From Candidatus Heimdallarchaeota archaeon (GTDB lineage Archaea; Asgardarchaeota; Heimdallarchaeia; Heimdallarchaeales; Heimdallarchaeaceae): DNA of 41,617 nucleotides. Under the pieces are notes generated by a model. That model worked only from the letters and a program-made list of their open reading frames with translations, was not told the origin of the DNA and ran no database searches. The stretch lies in the NCBI GenBank assembly GCA_030611665.1, contig JAUWPI010000004.1, positions 1-41,617 of the forward strand, given 5' to 3'. Made by a program: the position numbers and the translations under genes. Shown here in pieces: positions 18,359 through 27,401 of this stretch (its first letter is position 1; every line of letters starts with the position of its first letter).

Positions 18359-20142
18359 GTTCCCCACAAAGTTCTGTTAAAAGGTATATCGTAGATACAA
18401 ACTTCTTCATTAGTGGTTTTGAGAAAAATCCCTCTGATTTTAACCTGTTTCTAAAAATAATGACAGACATGAAAATTGAGCTCTATGTAACTAACTTAAT
18501 TCTTCAAGAAATCAGGTGGTACTTAAGAAGGAGGATAAAACCTCCAGTTAAAATCGAAAAAGTATTAATCAAAGATATACGCAAATATAAAGAAAATTTA
18601 GGTAATAATTCGGTAAAATCACCTCAGATGAACGATTTATCTAACATCCTTGCAGCAAAAAAATTAATTGGAACAGTAGTAACAAGTGATTTAAAACTAG
18701 TTAAATTCTGTGAACTTGAAAACATACCAGTTCTTATTAGTTCATCTTTTGTTTTTCTTCTGAAAACTACATGCAAAGATCCTGACAACGAAAAGCTACT
18801 CAATAAGATTTATGACACTATTCTTTCAGATGAAATTCGTCACTCAGTAGAGACGAGACAAACATATGACCCAGTAACAAGAATAAAAAAAATCCAAGAG
18901 CATGCAATAAATGTTTTGCAAAATATTAGTGAAACAAAAAAAGTTCCATCGGAGAAACCCTCATCCGATTATCATCTTTTAGAAGAAGAAAACAGTCTAA
19001 TTGATCTCATGAATGAGATTGAATTTGAATTTCCAAATTATCTAGAACAATTAGAAAAAGGTAGTTTAGAAGGACTTTACTATGAATTGGAAGAAGCTTA
19101 CACAGCTTTATCTGATTTATCACTTGAGCTTAGAATTGCTCTGGTTGATAAAAAAAGTTATACTGAGGAACTAGCCATACGTTTGAAGGCTAGAATATTA
19201 TTTCTCCTTAGTATTGTAGAATTTACTTTACTTGATTTTGATAAATTGGAAAGTCATTTGAATACAATAACAGAGATTTCAACTATCTTTCCTTCACTAG
19301 TTGCTGATATCTTTATGGATTTACATTTTCTTCGAATGGTTTACTTCTTGCTTTCTAATAATCATGAAAGATTAAAAAGCTACTATTCTGAGAAATTTCT
19401 CTTATTATGCGAAAAACAAAATCGTATAGATTTATTTGGTTTAACAAGAGCAGTGATTCTAGCTTCAACTATTATGGAAAGTGGACTAATCGATAAGAAA
19501 GCTTCTATTGATGGAAAAGAAGAGATTTCTTTACTAATTCAGATAGGGTATATATTACTTCAAAGAGAGGAGTTCGAGCACGCTCTTCTAATTCTTTTGC
19601 AATCACATTATCTAGCTATCAATCTTAAAGAGGTTGTACTAGCGAAAGACACTCTAGAACTCCTTGTAATTTTGCACCATTCAATTAAGGAAACATGTAC
19701 TGAAGAGATTTATCAAGGTATTGAAGATTTGAAGGAGATGGGAATTTATGATTTACCAGTTATTACACCCTCAAATATGAACGAATTGAGAAGATTAACA
19801 ACTCAAGAGTTTGTATCCGTAGATCAACTTTCAGTTATTTTACAGGATTGGTTTTACATTTACAGTAGTGGGACAATTGTTAAACAAAGTCAAGTTCAAA
19901 CATATTTACTTCTGAAAAACCCATATTTTTCACCCAGAATTGCTATACTTTTAGGAAATCCTCTATCGAGTTACGATGTGTTTCCAGGAAGACAAATAAA
20001 GATATTTGAGGGTAAAATAAAATCAATTATCCCAAAAGAATCTACGATAAATGGCTATGCAATTGATTTATTATTAGAAGTAGAAGAAAAAGATGTAAAA
20101 TTCATCTTTAGAGGATCATTTGGAATGAAAATTATTCTTTAA
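18355..20142 (+). CDS. PIN-domain protein fused to an alpha-helical (TPR-like) region
   Basis: 'RYIVDTNFFISG', 'LQEIRWYL', 'MNDLSNILAAKKLIGTVVTSDLKLVKFCELENIPVL' PIN motifs; long helical middle; GTG start overlapping the preceding stop. Confidence 0.7.
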   Translation: MSSPQSSVKRYIVDTNFFISGFEKNPSDFNLFLKIMTDMKIELYVTNLILQEIRWYLRRRIKPPVKIEKVLIKDIRKYKENLGNNSVKSPQMNDLSNILAAKKLIGTVVTSDLKLVKFCELENIPVLISSSFVFLLKTTCKDPDNEKLLNKIYDTILSDEIRHSVETRQTYDPVTRIKKIQEHAINVLQNISETKKVPSEKPSSDYHLLEEENSLIDLMNEIEFEFPNYLEQLEKGSLEGLYYELEEAYTALSDLSLELRIALVDKKSYTEELAIRLKARILFLLSIVEFTLLDFDKLESHLNTITEISTIFPSLVADIFMDLHFLRMVYFLLSNNHERLKSYYSEKFLLLCEKQNRIDLFGLTRAVILASTIMESGLIDKKASIDGKEEISLLIQIGYILLQREEFEHALLILLQSHYLAINLKEVVLAKDTLELLVILHHSIKETCTEEIYQGIEDLKEMGIYDLPVITPSNMNELRRLTTQEFVSVDQLSVILQDWFYIYSSGTIVKQSQVQTYLLLKNPYFSPRIAILLGNPLSSYDVFPGRQIKIFEGKIKSIIPKESTINGYAIDLLLEVEEKDVKFIFRGSFGMKIIL

Positions 20143-21106
20143 TTGCAGATTTCCATTTTTGAATAATTTCCACCAGTTCTTGTGTTTCTATTGGATATTT
20201 TTTAATTTTATCGACATGTTGACTCATTTCATGAGTTACGAGTGTCGAGAGAGCACCCATTTCCATTAATGCGTCCCTTGCTTTAGCAAATGCGTCAAGT
20301 AATTCTTCCCTACTTCCCCCTACATAAACAACAGAAAGAAGATTCTCATAGATTTGTTCGGGAGCAAGACTTCCCCAATTTTGAGTAATATCTGTCATTT
20401 CTGCAAAATCAGAGGAGATGATTACATACCCTTGACCAACTTTCTTTATATTTTCTTGCTGAACTAATCTAAACAAAGATCTATTTATTGTAGGGACTTC
20501 TGGATTTAATTGTTGCATTATATGTTCTTCACTCAATGGCATTTTAGATTTGAGAAGCACGCCCAATATTTGTTGTTCAATGGTTCCTTGGGAACTACTA
20601 TGTTTGACTAAGTCTTGAAGCGAACGAACAAAAACATCATTTGTAGGTTTCCTATAGTATGCCATGATCTTTTCCACAAACTCATTCACTTTGTTTCCTA
20701 CAACTGAGGTTGAGACTTCCTGAGCTGGAAAAGATGATTCTTGAGGTATAGGAGCTTCCTTCAATTTCTTTATCTCAAGCTCTTTTTGTTGAAGTAATTT
20801 AGTGAGTTCGTGTTCACGATCTTTTCTAGATTTTTTATCTTCTTCATGGTAATAACGCTGCTCTTCTAAACGCTTAGAATATTCTTCGAGTTCAGAATCT
20901 TTCTGATTAATAATCTCCTTAATCTCAAGAATTTGAGCTTCGAGTTCTTCTATTTTAGCACTTTGATTAGCGATATTTTGTTGCAACTGTGTTATGAACT
21001 GTTGTTGTGCCTGATCACGTAATTTTGCTTTTCTTGGATCATCAGTTGAGTTTTCATCATCAAATGGGTTATGAACCATCATTATACACCTTATACAAAT
21101 AATCAT
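20132..21106 (-). CDS. Coiled-coil protein with C-terminal winged-helix-like domain
   Basis: Gln/Glu-rich coiled coil, then 'SSQGTIEQQILGVLLKSKMPLSEEHIMQQLNPEVPTINRSLFRLVQQENIKKVGQGYVI'. Confidence 0.6.
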   Translation of the reverse strand: MIICIRCIMMVHNPFDDENSTDDPRKAKLRDQAQQQFITQLQQNIANQSAKIEELEAQILEIKEIINQKDSELEEYSKRLEEQRYYHEEDKKSRKDREHELTKLLQQKELEIKKLKEAPIPQESSFPAQEVSTSVVGNKVNEFVEKIMAYYRKPTNDVFVRSLQDLVKHSSSQGTIEQQILGVLLKSKMPLSEEHIMQQLNPEVPTINRSLFRLVQQENIKKVGQGYVIISSDFAEMTDITQNWGSLAPEQIYENLLSVVYVGGSREELLDAFAKARDALMEMGALSTLVTHEMSQHVDKIKKYPIETQELVEIIQKWKSAIKE

Positions 21107-21176
21107 AAAGTAACAAATAAAGGTATTTATTCATAAATGAAATTTTGAAAATAATTATTCAAGAGATAGAAAATCT

Positions 21177-21791
21177 TTAGTCTTTTAATCCAAGAATTTC
21201 TTTCAAAATAATCTCAAAAGCTTCAGTATTCTTCTGAATAGTAACATAAGGCCAGAGTTCATTTTCGGTACTCATCATATAATCAGCCAAAGCCATTACA
21301 TCTCCTACACCATACCCCAGCTCTTTCTTGTTTCTTGCAAGGAAATTGTCAAAGTTTCTCAGAAGAACATCTTCCTTTGCTTTTGCTCCTGTTGTTTCTG
21401 CAATCCTATCAGCGTTATTTAGACGGTTATACCTTGTTTTCATAGATGTGTGAAAAGATATTACGAAAACGTTATCATCTCCATAATGTTTCTTAAGGAC
21501 TTCAATTTCAGAAACTGCACGTATGCCAGATAAAAATACACCAGGTATGTCATCAGTTAAAGCATCAACTTTCTCAATTAATTTTTCAGTGAAGTAACTA
21601 TTAGAAATTTTTTTACATTCATCTGTTACTTTCTTTATATTTTCAGGTGAAAATTCTAAACCTCTTCCTGTAACCTCTTCCAATACTTCTGCTCCTGTTT
21701 CGTACAAAGGCATTTTGTATTTAGGTCCTAGTTTTTTTGCATATGTTGTTTTTCCGCTTAAGGGGAGACCTGATAGCACAATTATCTTCAT
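21177..21791 (-). CDS. UPF0200-type P-loop nucleotide kinase-like NTPase
   Basis: MKIIVLSGLPLSGKTT Walker A; 'GVFLSGIRAVSEIEVLKKHYGDDNVFVISFHTSMKTRYNRL' resembles the UPF0200 family. ORF track start 21800 (GTG); ATG at 21791 preferred. Confidence 0.75.
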   Translation of the reverse strand: MKIIVLSGLPLSGKTTYAKKLGPKYKMPLYETGAEVLEEVTGRGLEFSPENIKKVTDECKKISNSYFTEKLIEKVDALTDDIPGVFLSGIRAVSEIEVLKKHYGDDNVFVISFHTSMKTRYNRLNNADRIAETTGAKAKEDVLLRNFDNFLARNKKELGYGVGDVMALADYMMSTENELWPYVTIQKNTEAFEIILKEILGLKD

Positions 21792-21807
21792 TTTTACCAC
21801 TTATTAT

Positions 21808-21885
21808 TTTTGGCCAGAGAGCACACTCTCTTCACCGCTAGCCATAGCATTGCTCTGAGAGGTCTATGATAAGCTCTGGCCAAAA
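21808..21885 (-). ncRNA. Candidate structured 5'-UTR element or small RNA
   Basis: Perfect 12-bp closing inverted repeat TTTTGGCCAGAG...CTCTGGCCAAAA, internal CATAG/CTATG, competing AGAGAG-(TGTG)-CTCTCT hairpin (minus strand); ends just upstream of the UPF0200 gene. Confidence 0.5.
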
Positions 21886-21928
21886 GGATATTTATTTAAT
21901 GATATAAAAATCTTATTTAAGTAGAAAA

Positions 21929-22249
21929 TTAGAGGAGTCGTTTTTCTCCTTCAAGTTCACGAATTTTAGTTATTTCCTGAGTAACTTCCAGAACTCCTTG
22001 ATATTCCCCTTTGGAATCCCTCATCGGGAAATAGCGGATGTATATCTTTCTTCCTTCCATTTCTAACCAGAATTCAGCTTTATCTAAAGTGTTATTTTTG
22101 AAGCTTTCAATAATTTCAAGAAATGTCTTGAACTCTTTCCTAACTTCGTCTGGATTCACACCATCTTGTAGTTTCTTTATTAATTTCTTAATTGTCTCTT
22201 TATTTTCTTCTGTAGATTTTCCTACTTTCTCGTTCAAATTCATCACCAT
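21929..22249 (-). CDS. Stand-alone PAS domain protein resembling the C-terminal part of DUF438 proteins
   Basis: 'KAEFWLEMEGRKIYIRYFPMRDSKGEYQGVLEVTQEITKIRELEGEKRLL'. Confidence 0.75.
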   Translation of the reverse strand: MVMNLNEKVGKSTEENKETIKKLIKKLQDGVNPDEVRKEFKTFLEIIESFKNNTLDKAEFWLEMEGRKIYIRYFPMRDSKGEYQGVLEVTQEITKIRELEGEKRLL

Positions 22250-22410
22250 TTAATTGCGATTCTCAATACTAAAATCAAGGGTATTGGATACCTACACCCA
22301 CTAATTGCCTCCATTTATCTTGTATACGTAAAGGTGTAGTTTTTTCCATGTTAAACATTATTGATTATGTGTTAAAATAGTCTTCATTAAAAAGTGGTCG
22401 AATGGAAGAT

Positions 22411-22450
22411 TTTAAATGTCAGTAAGCTTGTGAAAAAATCGACATTTAAA
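22411..22450. promoter_or_regulatory. 10-bp perfect inverted repeat upstream of grpE
   Basis: TTTAAATGTC-(20 nt)-GACATTTAAA, ending 15 nt before ATG 22466. Confidence 0.5.
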
Positions 22451-22465
22451 GGTGAGGGCTCTCTC

Positions 22466-23152
22466 ATGAGCGAAAACGAAAAAAATAATGCTAAGTCTAC
22501 AGATGATTTAATTGAAGTCGATGTAGAGGATATTGAAGATATCACAGAAGATGAAACTAAGGAACCTGAAAAGATTGATCCTGAAGAATTAGAAATGGAC
22601 AATATTAGAGAAGAATTTCGTGAGTTAATTGCGAAGAAAAAGTATGATAAAGCTGTCAAAAAATATATGAATCTTTTCAAAGAGCTTAAACAATCAAACA
22701 AGGAAAAAAACGATTACTTGAATACTGCACAAATGATTCAAGCTAATTTTGAGAATTACAAAAAAAGATCTCATAAAGATCAAGAATGGTCAAGTTTTCA
22801 AAGTAAAATGAAAATTGTTGAAAGGTTCTTATCATTCTATGATGACTTAGATAGATCAGTTACAGCATTCAATGATGATCCTGATGTCGAAAGCTTGAAA
22901 GAGGCTCTTAATCTAGTATTTAGTAATTTAAAATCAACATTTGAATCACTAAATGTTAAGACTATTGATCCTGAAAAGGAAATTTTCAACCCACAATATC
23001 ACGAAGCAATTCATGTTGTTGAGAATGAAGAAGTTGAGTCTAATACAATAGTAGATGTTGTCTCAATAGGGTTCATTCTTGATGATGTTGTTATTAAACC
23101 TGCTAAAGTCGTAATTACTAAAAAATCCATTAACAATTCTGAAGGTAAATAG
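22466..23152 (+). CDS. grpE: GrpE nucleotide exchange factor
   Basis: 'QANFENYKKRSHKDQEWSSFQSKMKIVERFLSFYDDLDRSV' and 'FNPQYHEAIHVVENEEVESNTIVDVVSIGFILDDVVIKPAKVVI'; the track ORF begins at 22394 but MSENEKNN at 22466 is more plausible. Confidence 0.9.
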   Translation: MSENEKNNAKSTDDLIEVDVEDIEDITEDETKEPEKIDPEELEMDNIREEFRELIAKKKYDKAVKKYMNLFKELKQSNKEKNDYLNTAQMIQANFENYKKRSHKDQEWSSFQSKMKIVERFLSFYDDLDRSVTAFNDDPDVESLKEALNLVFSNLKSTFESLNVKTIDPEKEIFNPQYHEAIHVVENEEVESNTIVDVVSIGFILDDVVIKPAKVVITKKSINNSEGK

Positions 23153-23284
23153 AAATATCCTATTTCCACTTTCATATTGTTTGGCAAAATTTTAATTAGA
23201 TGTAAGATTTACTTTGTCTAATAATAGAAACCATTCTAATATTATCACTATTACATCTATCACTCAAGAAACAAAGGTAAAATC

Positions 23285-24325
23285 ATGAATAAAGTTGGTA
23301 TTGTTTCATTTGGCTCTTATATTCCACGTTATAGAATAAAAATAGAGGAGATTGCAAAAGTATGGGATGAAGATCCCATCGAAATAAAAGCTCAATCACA
23401 GATAAATAGCAAATCTGTTCCAGGACCAGATGAAGATGTAGCTACAATGGCTGTAGAATCTGCTAGAAATGCAATTAGCAGATGGAAAGGTAAAGAAAAA
23501 GATTTAGGGGCAATTTATGTAGGAAGCGAATCTCATCCCTATGTAGTTAAACCTACAGCAACCATTGTTGCAGCAGCTTTAGATGTAGAAAAATCTCTAA
23601 CAGCTGCTGATTTAGAGTTCGCATGCAAAGCTGGAACTGCAGGAATGCAGATGTGCTTTGGTTTAGTGAAATCAAAAATGATTTCGCTAGGGCTGGCAAT
23701 AGGAGCTGATAGTAGTCAAGGAAGACCAAGGGATCCATTGGAATATACGGTAGGAGCAGGAAGTGCAGCTTTTCTTATAGGTTCAGAGAACATTATAGCG
23801 GAACTGGAAGGAACCTATTCAGTAACTACTGATATGCCCGATTTTTGGAGAAGAGAAGGAGCAGTTTATCCTTCACATGGAGTTAGATTTACAGGACAAC
23901 CTGCTTATTTCAAACATACAATTGATTCTTCAAAAGGCTTAATGGAAGAATTAGGGACAAAAACCTCTGATTACCAACATGTTATTTTCCATCAACCTAA
24001 CGCTAAATTTCCTCAAGCTGTTGCTAGAATGTTAGGCTTTTCGAAAGAACAAGTTGAATTGGGTTTAATTTGCAAACAGATGGGGAATGCTTATTCAGCC
24101 TCTTCAATCTTAGGATTTGCTAATGTTCTTAACCACGCTAATCCTGGAGATCAAATACTTCTAACATCTTATGGAAGTGGAGCAGGAAGCGATTCATTTT
24201 CTTTTACAATTACAGAAGCAATAGACAATATTCGTCCATATAAATATGACACCCAATATTATCTAAACCAGTGTGAGTATATAGAATATGGAAAATATGT
24301 AAGGTTTAAGGGGATTCTGAGGTGA
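23285..24325 (+). CDS. Archaeal hydroxymethylglutaryl-CoA synthase
   Basis: 'GSESHPYVVKPTA', 'DLEFACKAGTAGMQ' (Cys), 'FHQPNAKFPQAVARMLGF' (His), 'YGSGAGSDSFSF'. Confidence 0.95.
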   Translation: MNKVGIVSFGSYIPRYRIKIEEIAKVWDEDPIEIKAQSQINSKSVPGPDEDVATMAVESARNAISRWKGKEKDLGAIYVGSESHPYVVKPTATIVAAALDVEKSLTAADLEFACKAGTAGMQMCFGLVKSKMISLGLAIGADSSQGRPRDPLEYTVGAGSAAFLIGSENIIAELEGTYSVTTDMPDFWRREGAVYPSHGVRFTGQPAYFKHTIDSSKGLMEELGTKTSDYQHVIFHQPNAKFPQAVARMLGFSKEQVELGLICKQMGNAYSASSILGFANVLNHANPGDQILLTSYGSGAGSDSFSFTITEAIDNIRPYKYDTQYYLNQCEYIEYGKYVRFKGILR

Positions 24326-24329
24326 TCAA

Positions 24330-25511
24330 ATGGTAAAACGTAATGTGTTTATAATTGGTACAGGAATAACAGGTTTCGGAGAAAATTATGAGATTAGTGC
24401 AGGTAAACTTGCTTCAAAAGCACTAACACGTGCAATTGAGAACACTAAAATCACGAAAGAATCAGTACAAAGTACATTTATTGGATCATTGGTTTCTGGC
24501 TCAAATTCACAACCATCCATCGGAGCCAATTGTTTGAGAGAAAGTCACATAAAAACCCCTCATGTTCGAATTGAAGCAGGAAACGCTAGTGGAGCGGCAG
24601 CATTTCATCAAGCATATCTTGGAATATTGAGCGGAGTCTTTGATTGTATTGCAGTTGTAGGTGTTGAAAAACTGAGTGATTTTGTTAATGCGGGGATAGT
24701 AGAAAGAATCCTAAGTTCAACCATTGATTATCAATGGGAATTTGAGATGGGTGCAACATTAACAAGCCTTTATGCAATATTAACCAAAGCTCATATGAAG
24801 GAATTTCAAACTACTAAAGAACAACTCGCAGCAGTTCCAGTAAAAAATCACAAGAATGGAGTTAACAACCCCAATGCTCAATTCAGAAAGGAGATATCAA
24901 TTGAGAGATTTCTTAATGCAAAAAGAATAGCTGAGCCCATAGGAAAATTTGATCCAGCCACTTATTGTGACGGCAGTGCTTCTGTTATTTTAGCTTCAGA
25001 AAAGTTCATACTTCAAAATAAAGATATCAGCAGCAAGGTTCCAATTTTAGGATCTAGCTACGCTTCAGACAGTTTAGCGCTACATCATCGTAAATTGTTA
25101 ACTGAACTAAACGCTTCAAAAACAGCTGCGGCTACAGCTTACAAAATGGCAGATATTAAGCCAGTAGATATCAATGTTGCTGAAGTTCATGACTCATACC
25201 CTATCGGTGAAATCCTAGCTATTGAAGATCTTGGTTTCTTTAAGAAAGGTGAGGGAGGAAAAGCTGTCGAAGAAGGTTTAACTGAGCAAAATGGAAAAGT
25301 GAGTATAAATACAAGTGGTGGATTAAAAGCGAGAGGAGACCCATTTGGTGCTACTGGTATCGCTCAGATTATTGAGATAGTAGAACAAATGCGTAGAGAA
25401 GCTGGTAAACGTCAAGTTGATTCTGTAAACTATGGATTAACACAAAATGTAATGGGTACAGGAGCCCTAACTTATGTAAATATTCTGGGAGAAGAAGAGG
25501 TGAAAAAATAG
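24330..25511 (+). CDS. Thiolase family protein (archaeal SCP-x type) with substituted catalytic motifs
   Basis: 'GTTKEQLAAVPVKNHKNGVNNPNAQFRKEIS'-type family pattern ('TTKEQLAAVPVKNHKNGVNNPNAQFRKEIS' in the ORF), 'INTSGGLKARGDPFGATGIAQI', located between HMGS and DUF35. Confidence 0.9.
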   Translation: MVKRNVFIIGTGITGFGENYEISAGKLASKALTRAIENTKITKESVQSTFIGSLVSGSNSQPSIGANCLRESHIKTPHVRIEAGNASGAAAFHQAYLGILSGVFDCIAVVGVEKLSDFVNAGIVERILSSTIDYQWEFEMGATLTSLYAILTKAHMKEFQTTKEQLAAVPVKNHKNGVNNPNAQFRKEISIERFLNAKRIAEPIGKFDPATYCDGSASVILASEKFILQNKDISSKVPILGSSYASDSLALHHRKLLTELNASKTAAATAYKMADIKPVDINVAEVHDSYPIGEILAIEDLGFFKKGEGGKAVEEGLTEQNGKVSINTSGGLKARGDPFGATGIAQIIEIVEQMRREAGKRQVDSVNYGLTQNVMGTGALTYVNILGEEEVKK

Positions 25512-25900
25512 TGGAACCACCCAAAATTTGGAGAGAAAAACGAGGCAAATACTTAGCAATGGGAGTTGAATGCTCAGACTGTATGATCAAACAGTTTCCT
25601 TTTACAGAGAAATGTTCAGCGTGTGGCAGCGAAAATGTGAAAGAGTACAAACTTGCTACAACAGGAAAAGTTCTACATTTCTCAACTGTTACTCAAACTA
25701 CAGATGAAATGATGGGCAGCACCCCTTACTTAATTGCTATAATAGAGCTGGATGATGGTATTAAAGTTACAGGACAAATTGTTGACTGCAATCTTAACGA
25801 AGCAAAGGAAGGCATGGATGTAAGGATGGTTTTCCGAGTTCTAGCTAGAAATGGTTCGGAAGGTTTAATCCGTTATGGATACAAGTTTGCACCAATTTAG
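25511..25900 (+). CDS. DUF35 Zn-ribbon/OB-fold protein (HMGS/thiolase partner)
   Basis: 'CSDCMIKQFPFTEKCSACGSENVKEYKLATTGKVLHFSTV'; immediately downstream of the thiolase gene; GTG start. Confidence 0.92.
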   Translation: MEPPKIWREKRGKYLAMGVECSDCMIKQFPFTEKCSACGSENVKEYKLATTGKVLHFSTVTQTTDEMMGSTPYLIAIIELDDGIKVTGQIVDCNLNEAKEGMDVRMVFRVLARNGSEGLIRYGYKFAPI

Positions 25901-25903
25901 ATT

Positions 25904-27274
25904 TTAAGTGGAAATATGTTGAAACGATTGAACTTCTAACCCAATATCTTTTATTTTCTGTTTTGCATTGTCGACTTCGTGAGCATATTGTTGCTCGTCT
26001 CCAGTAAAGATTCCATGGACACCACCGTGATATACATCCTTAACGACTATAAAACCTATACCACACCCTAGTTTTTTGTTGTCACAGTAAGTAGCGTAGA
26101 AATTTTCTTTGTTCAAATCTACGTCCAAGTTAAGTTTAGATGCAACTTTGTTTGGAAGTTGATGACTAACTATTGAATTTGAGCAAAGTGGGCATTTTGT
26201 TGAAAAGAATTTCTTCATACGTTTTTTAGCTTCTCCGAAAATAGATGAGAACCAATAACCTGACGACACTCGTAGAAGTGCATTTACTTCCATGCTCGGA
26301 ATTGTACTTAACAGGTGAAGAGATGCTATTTCCACAGGTTTAGCTACTTGAAGAAGTTGCTTAAAACCTTTAATTGTTGTCTTAATCACTACAGGATTAT
26401 CAAAATTTTTCTCTACAAATTCATTATCCTTTGGTAAATAAGGTTGAAGAAAACTTTTTTTCGGTTCTTTTGTTATAATGTTGAAAAACATTGCATTTGC
26501 AGTTGATGGAAACTTCTTAGTTTTCGTTCCAAAATAGTAAACAGCAAAATCCATTAATTTTGGATGTAGAGTTTCATCTGGCTCATCGACCATGAAAATC
26601 ATCATTTGATTGTTGTTTGTTAAAGTTAAAACCAATGGGGGAAGAGTGGGTTTGGAAAGATATACTGATTTTATTACACCAATTCGTCTAGATGCAAAAA
26701 CCTCTTCAAGTTCCATAACAGCTGTTTTAATATTTTCTGAACCCTCATGTTCTATGGGTTTAGAAACGTCATGCCCTTGAGATTTGAGAGATTCTTCAAA
26801 GTCCATATTCCAAAATTCTTTAATCCAATCCCAGGGTAAGTAAACCACATTTTTCTTCTTGTACCATTCTTTTGATTCTCTAGCATCTCCATCGAAGAAG
26901 TAATATAATGGATGAGTTCGAGATGATTTTTCCATTATGATAATCGGAATAGCAGTCATGCCTTCAAATTTCTCGCAATAAATGGGATCTATTCCAGAAT
27001 TAAAAGAGAGCACACAACTCAATAGTTTAAGAGCAGGTTCTTGAAGTTTCAATTCTATTTGATCTTCTGATCCTCTGAAAGGGTCACTAATTTCTCCACT
27101 ACGTGCTCTGATACATAATAGGAGATCATCTTTGTAAGCACAAATTATGATTCTTTTGTAACTTTGATAGAAATCAACACCTCGCGTATAGATATTGCAA
27201 AGTTCAACTGTGAACCCTTGATCTTGTAGGAACGATTCTACTAGTTTCATGAAATTGGTCTTAAACAAACTCAT
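25904..27274 (-). CDS. Uncharacterised protein with C-terminal cysteine (zinc-binding-like) segment
   Basis: 456-aa ORF; 'KCPLCSNSIVSHQ...YATYCDNKKLGCGIGF'. Confidence 0.5.
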   Translation of the reverse strand: MSLFKTNFMKLVESFLQDQGFTVELCNIYTRGVDFYQSYKRIIICAYKDDLLLCIRARSGEISDPFRGSEDQIELKLQEPALKLLSCVLSFNSGIDPIYCEKFEGMTAIPIIIMEKSSRTHPLYYFFDGDARESKEWYKKKNVVYLPWDWIKEFWNMDFEESLKSQGHDVSKPIEHEGSENIKTAVMELEEVFASRRIGVIKSVYLSKPTLPPLVLTLTNNNQMMIFMVDEPDETLHPKLMDFAVYYFGTKTKKFPSTANAMFFNIITKEPKKSFLQPYLPKDNEFVEKNFDNPVVIKTTIKGFKQLLQVAKPVEIASLHLLSTIPSMEVNALLRVSSGYWFSSIFGEAKKRMKKFFSTKCPLCSNSIVSHQLPNKVASKLNLDVDLNKENFYATYCDNKKLGCGIGFIVVKDVYHGGVHGIFTGDEQQYAHEVDNAKQKIKDIGLEVQSFQHIST

Positions 27275-27401
27275 TATCCAACATCCAATTTAATTAATGA
27301 TAAATTTTCTTATCGTAAAGATATACTTCCAGCATAAATTATTTTCAATATATAATTTATAAATTCAGTTGAAAGATCGAAGAATTTTCAAACAACCATT
27401 A

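Noticed and set aside
21808-21885. tRNA gene interpretation of the 78-nt hairpin element
   Set aside because: Length fits, but there is no T-loop GTTC(G/A)A motif, D-arm consensus or anticodon arm on either strand.
22291-22350. CTACACC...GGTGTAG inverted repeat between the PAS gene and grpE
   Set aside because: 7 bp with a long loop; too weak alone.
22387-22701. Minus ORF (104 aa) over the grpE start
   Set aside because: Ser-rich antisense shadow of the acidic GrpE N-terminus.
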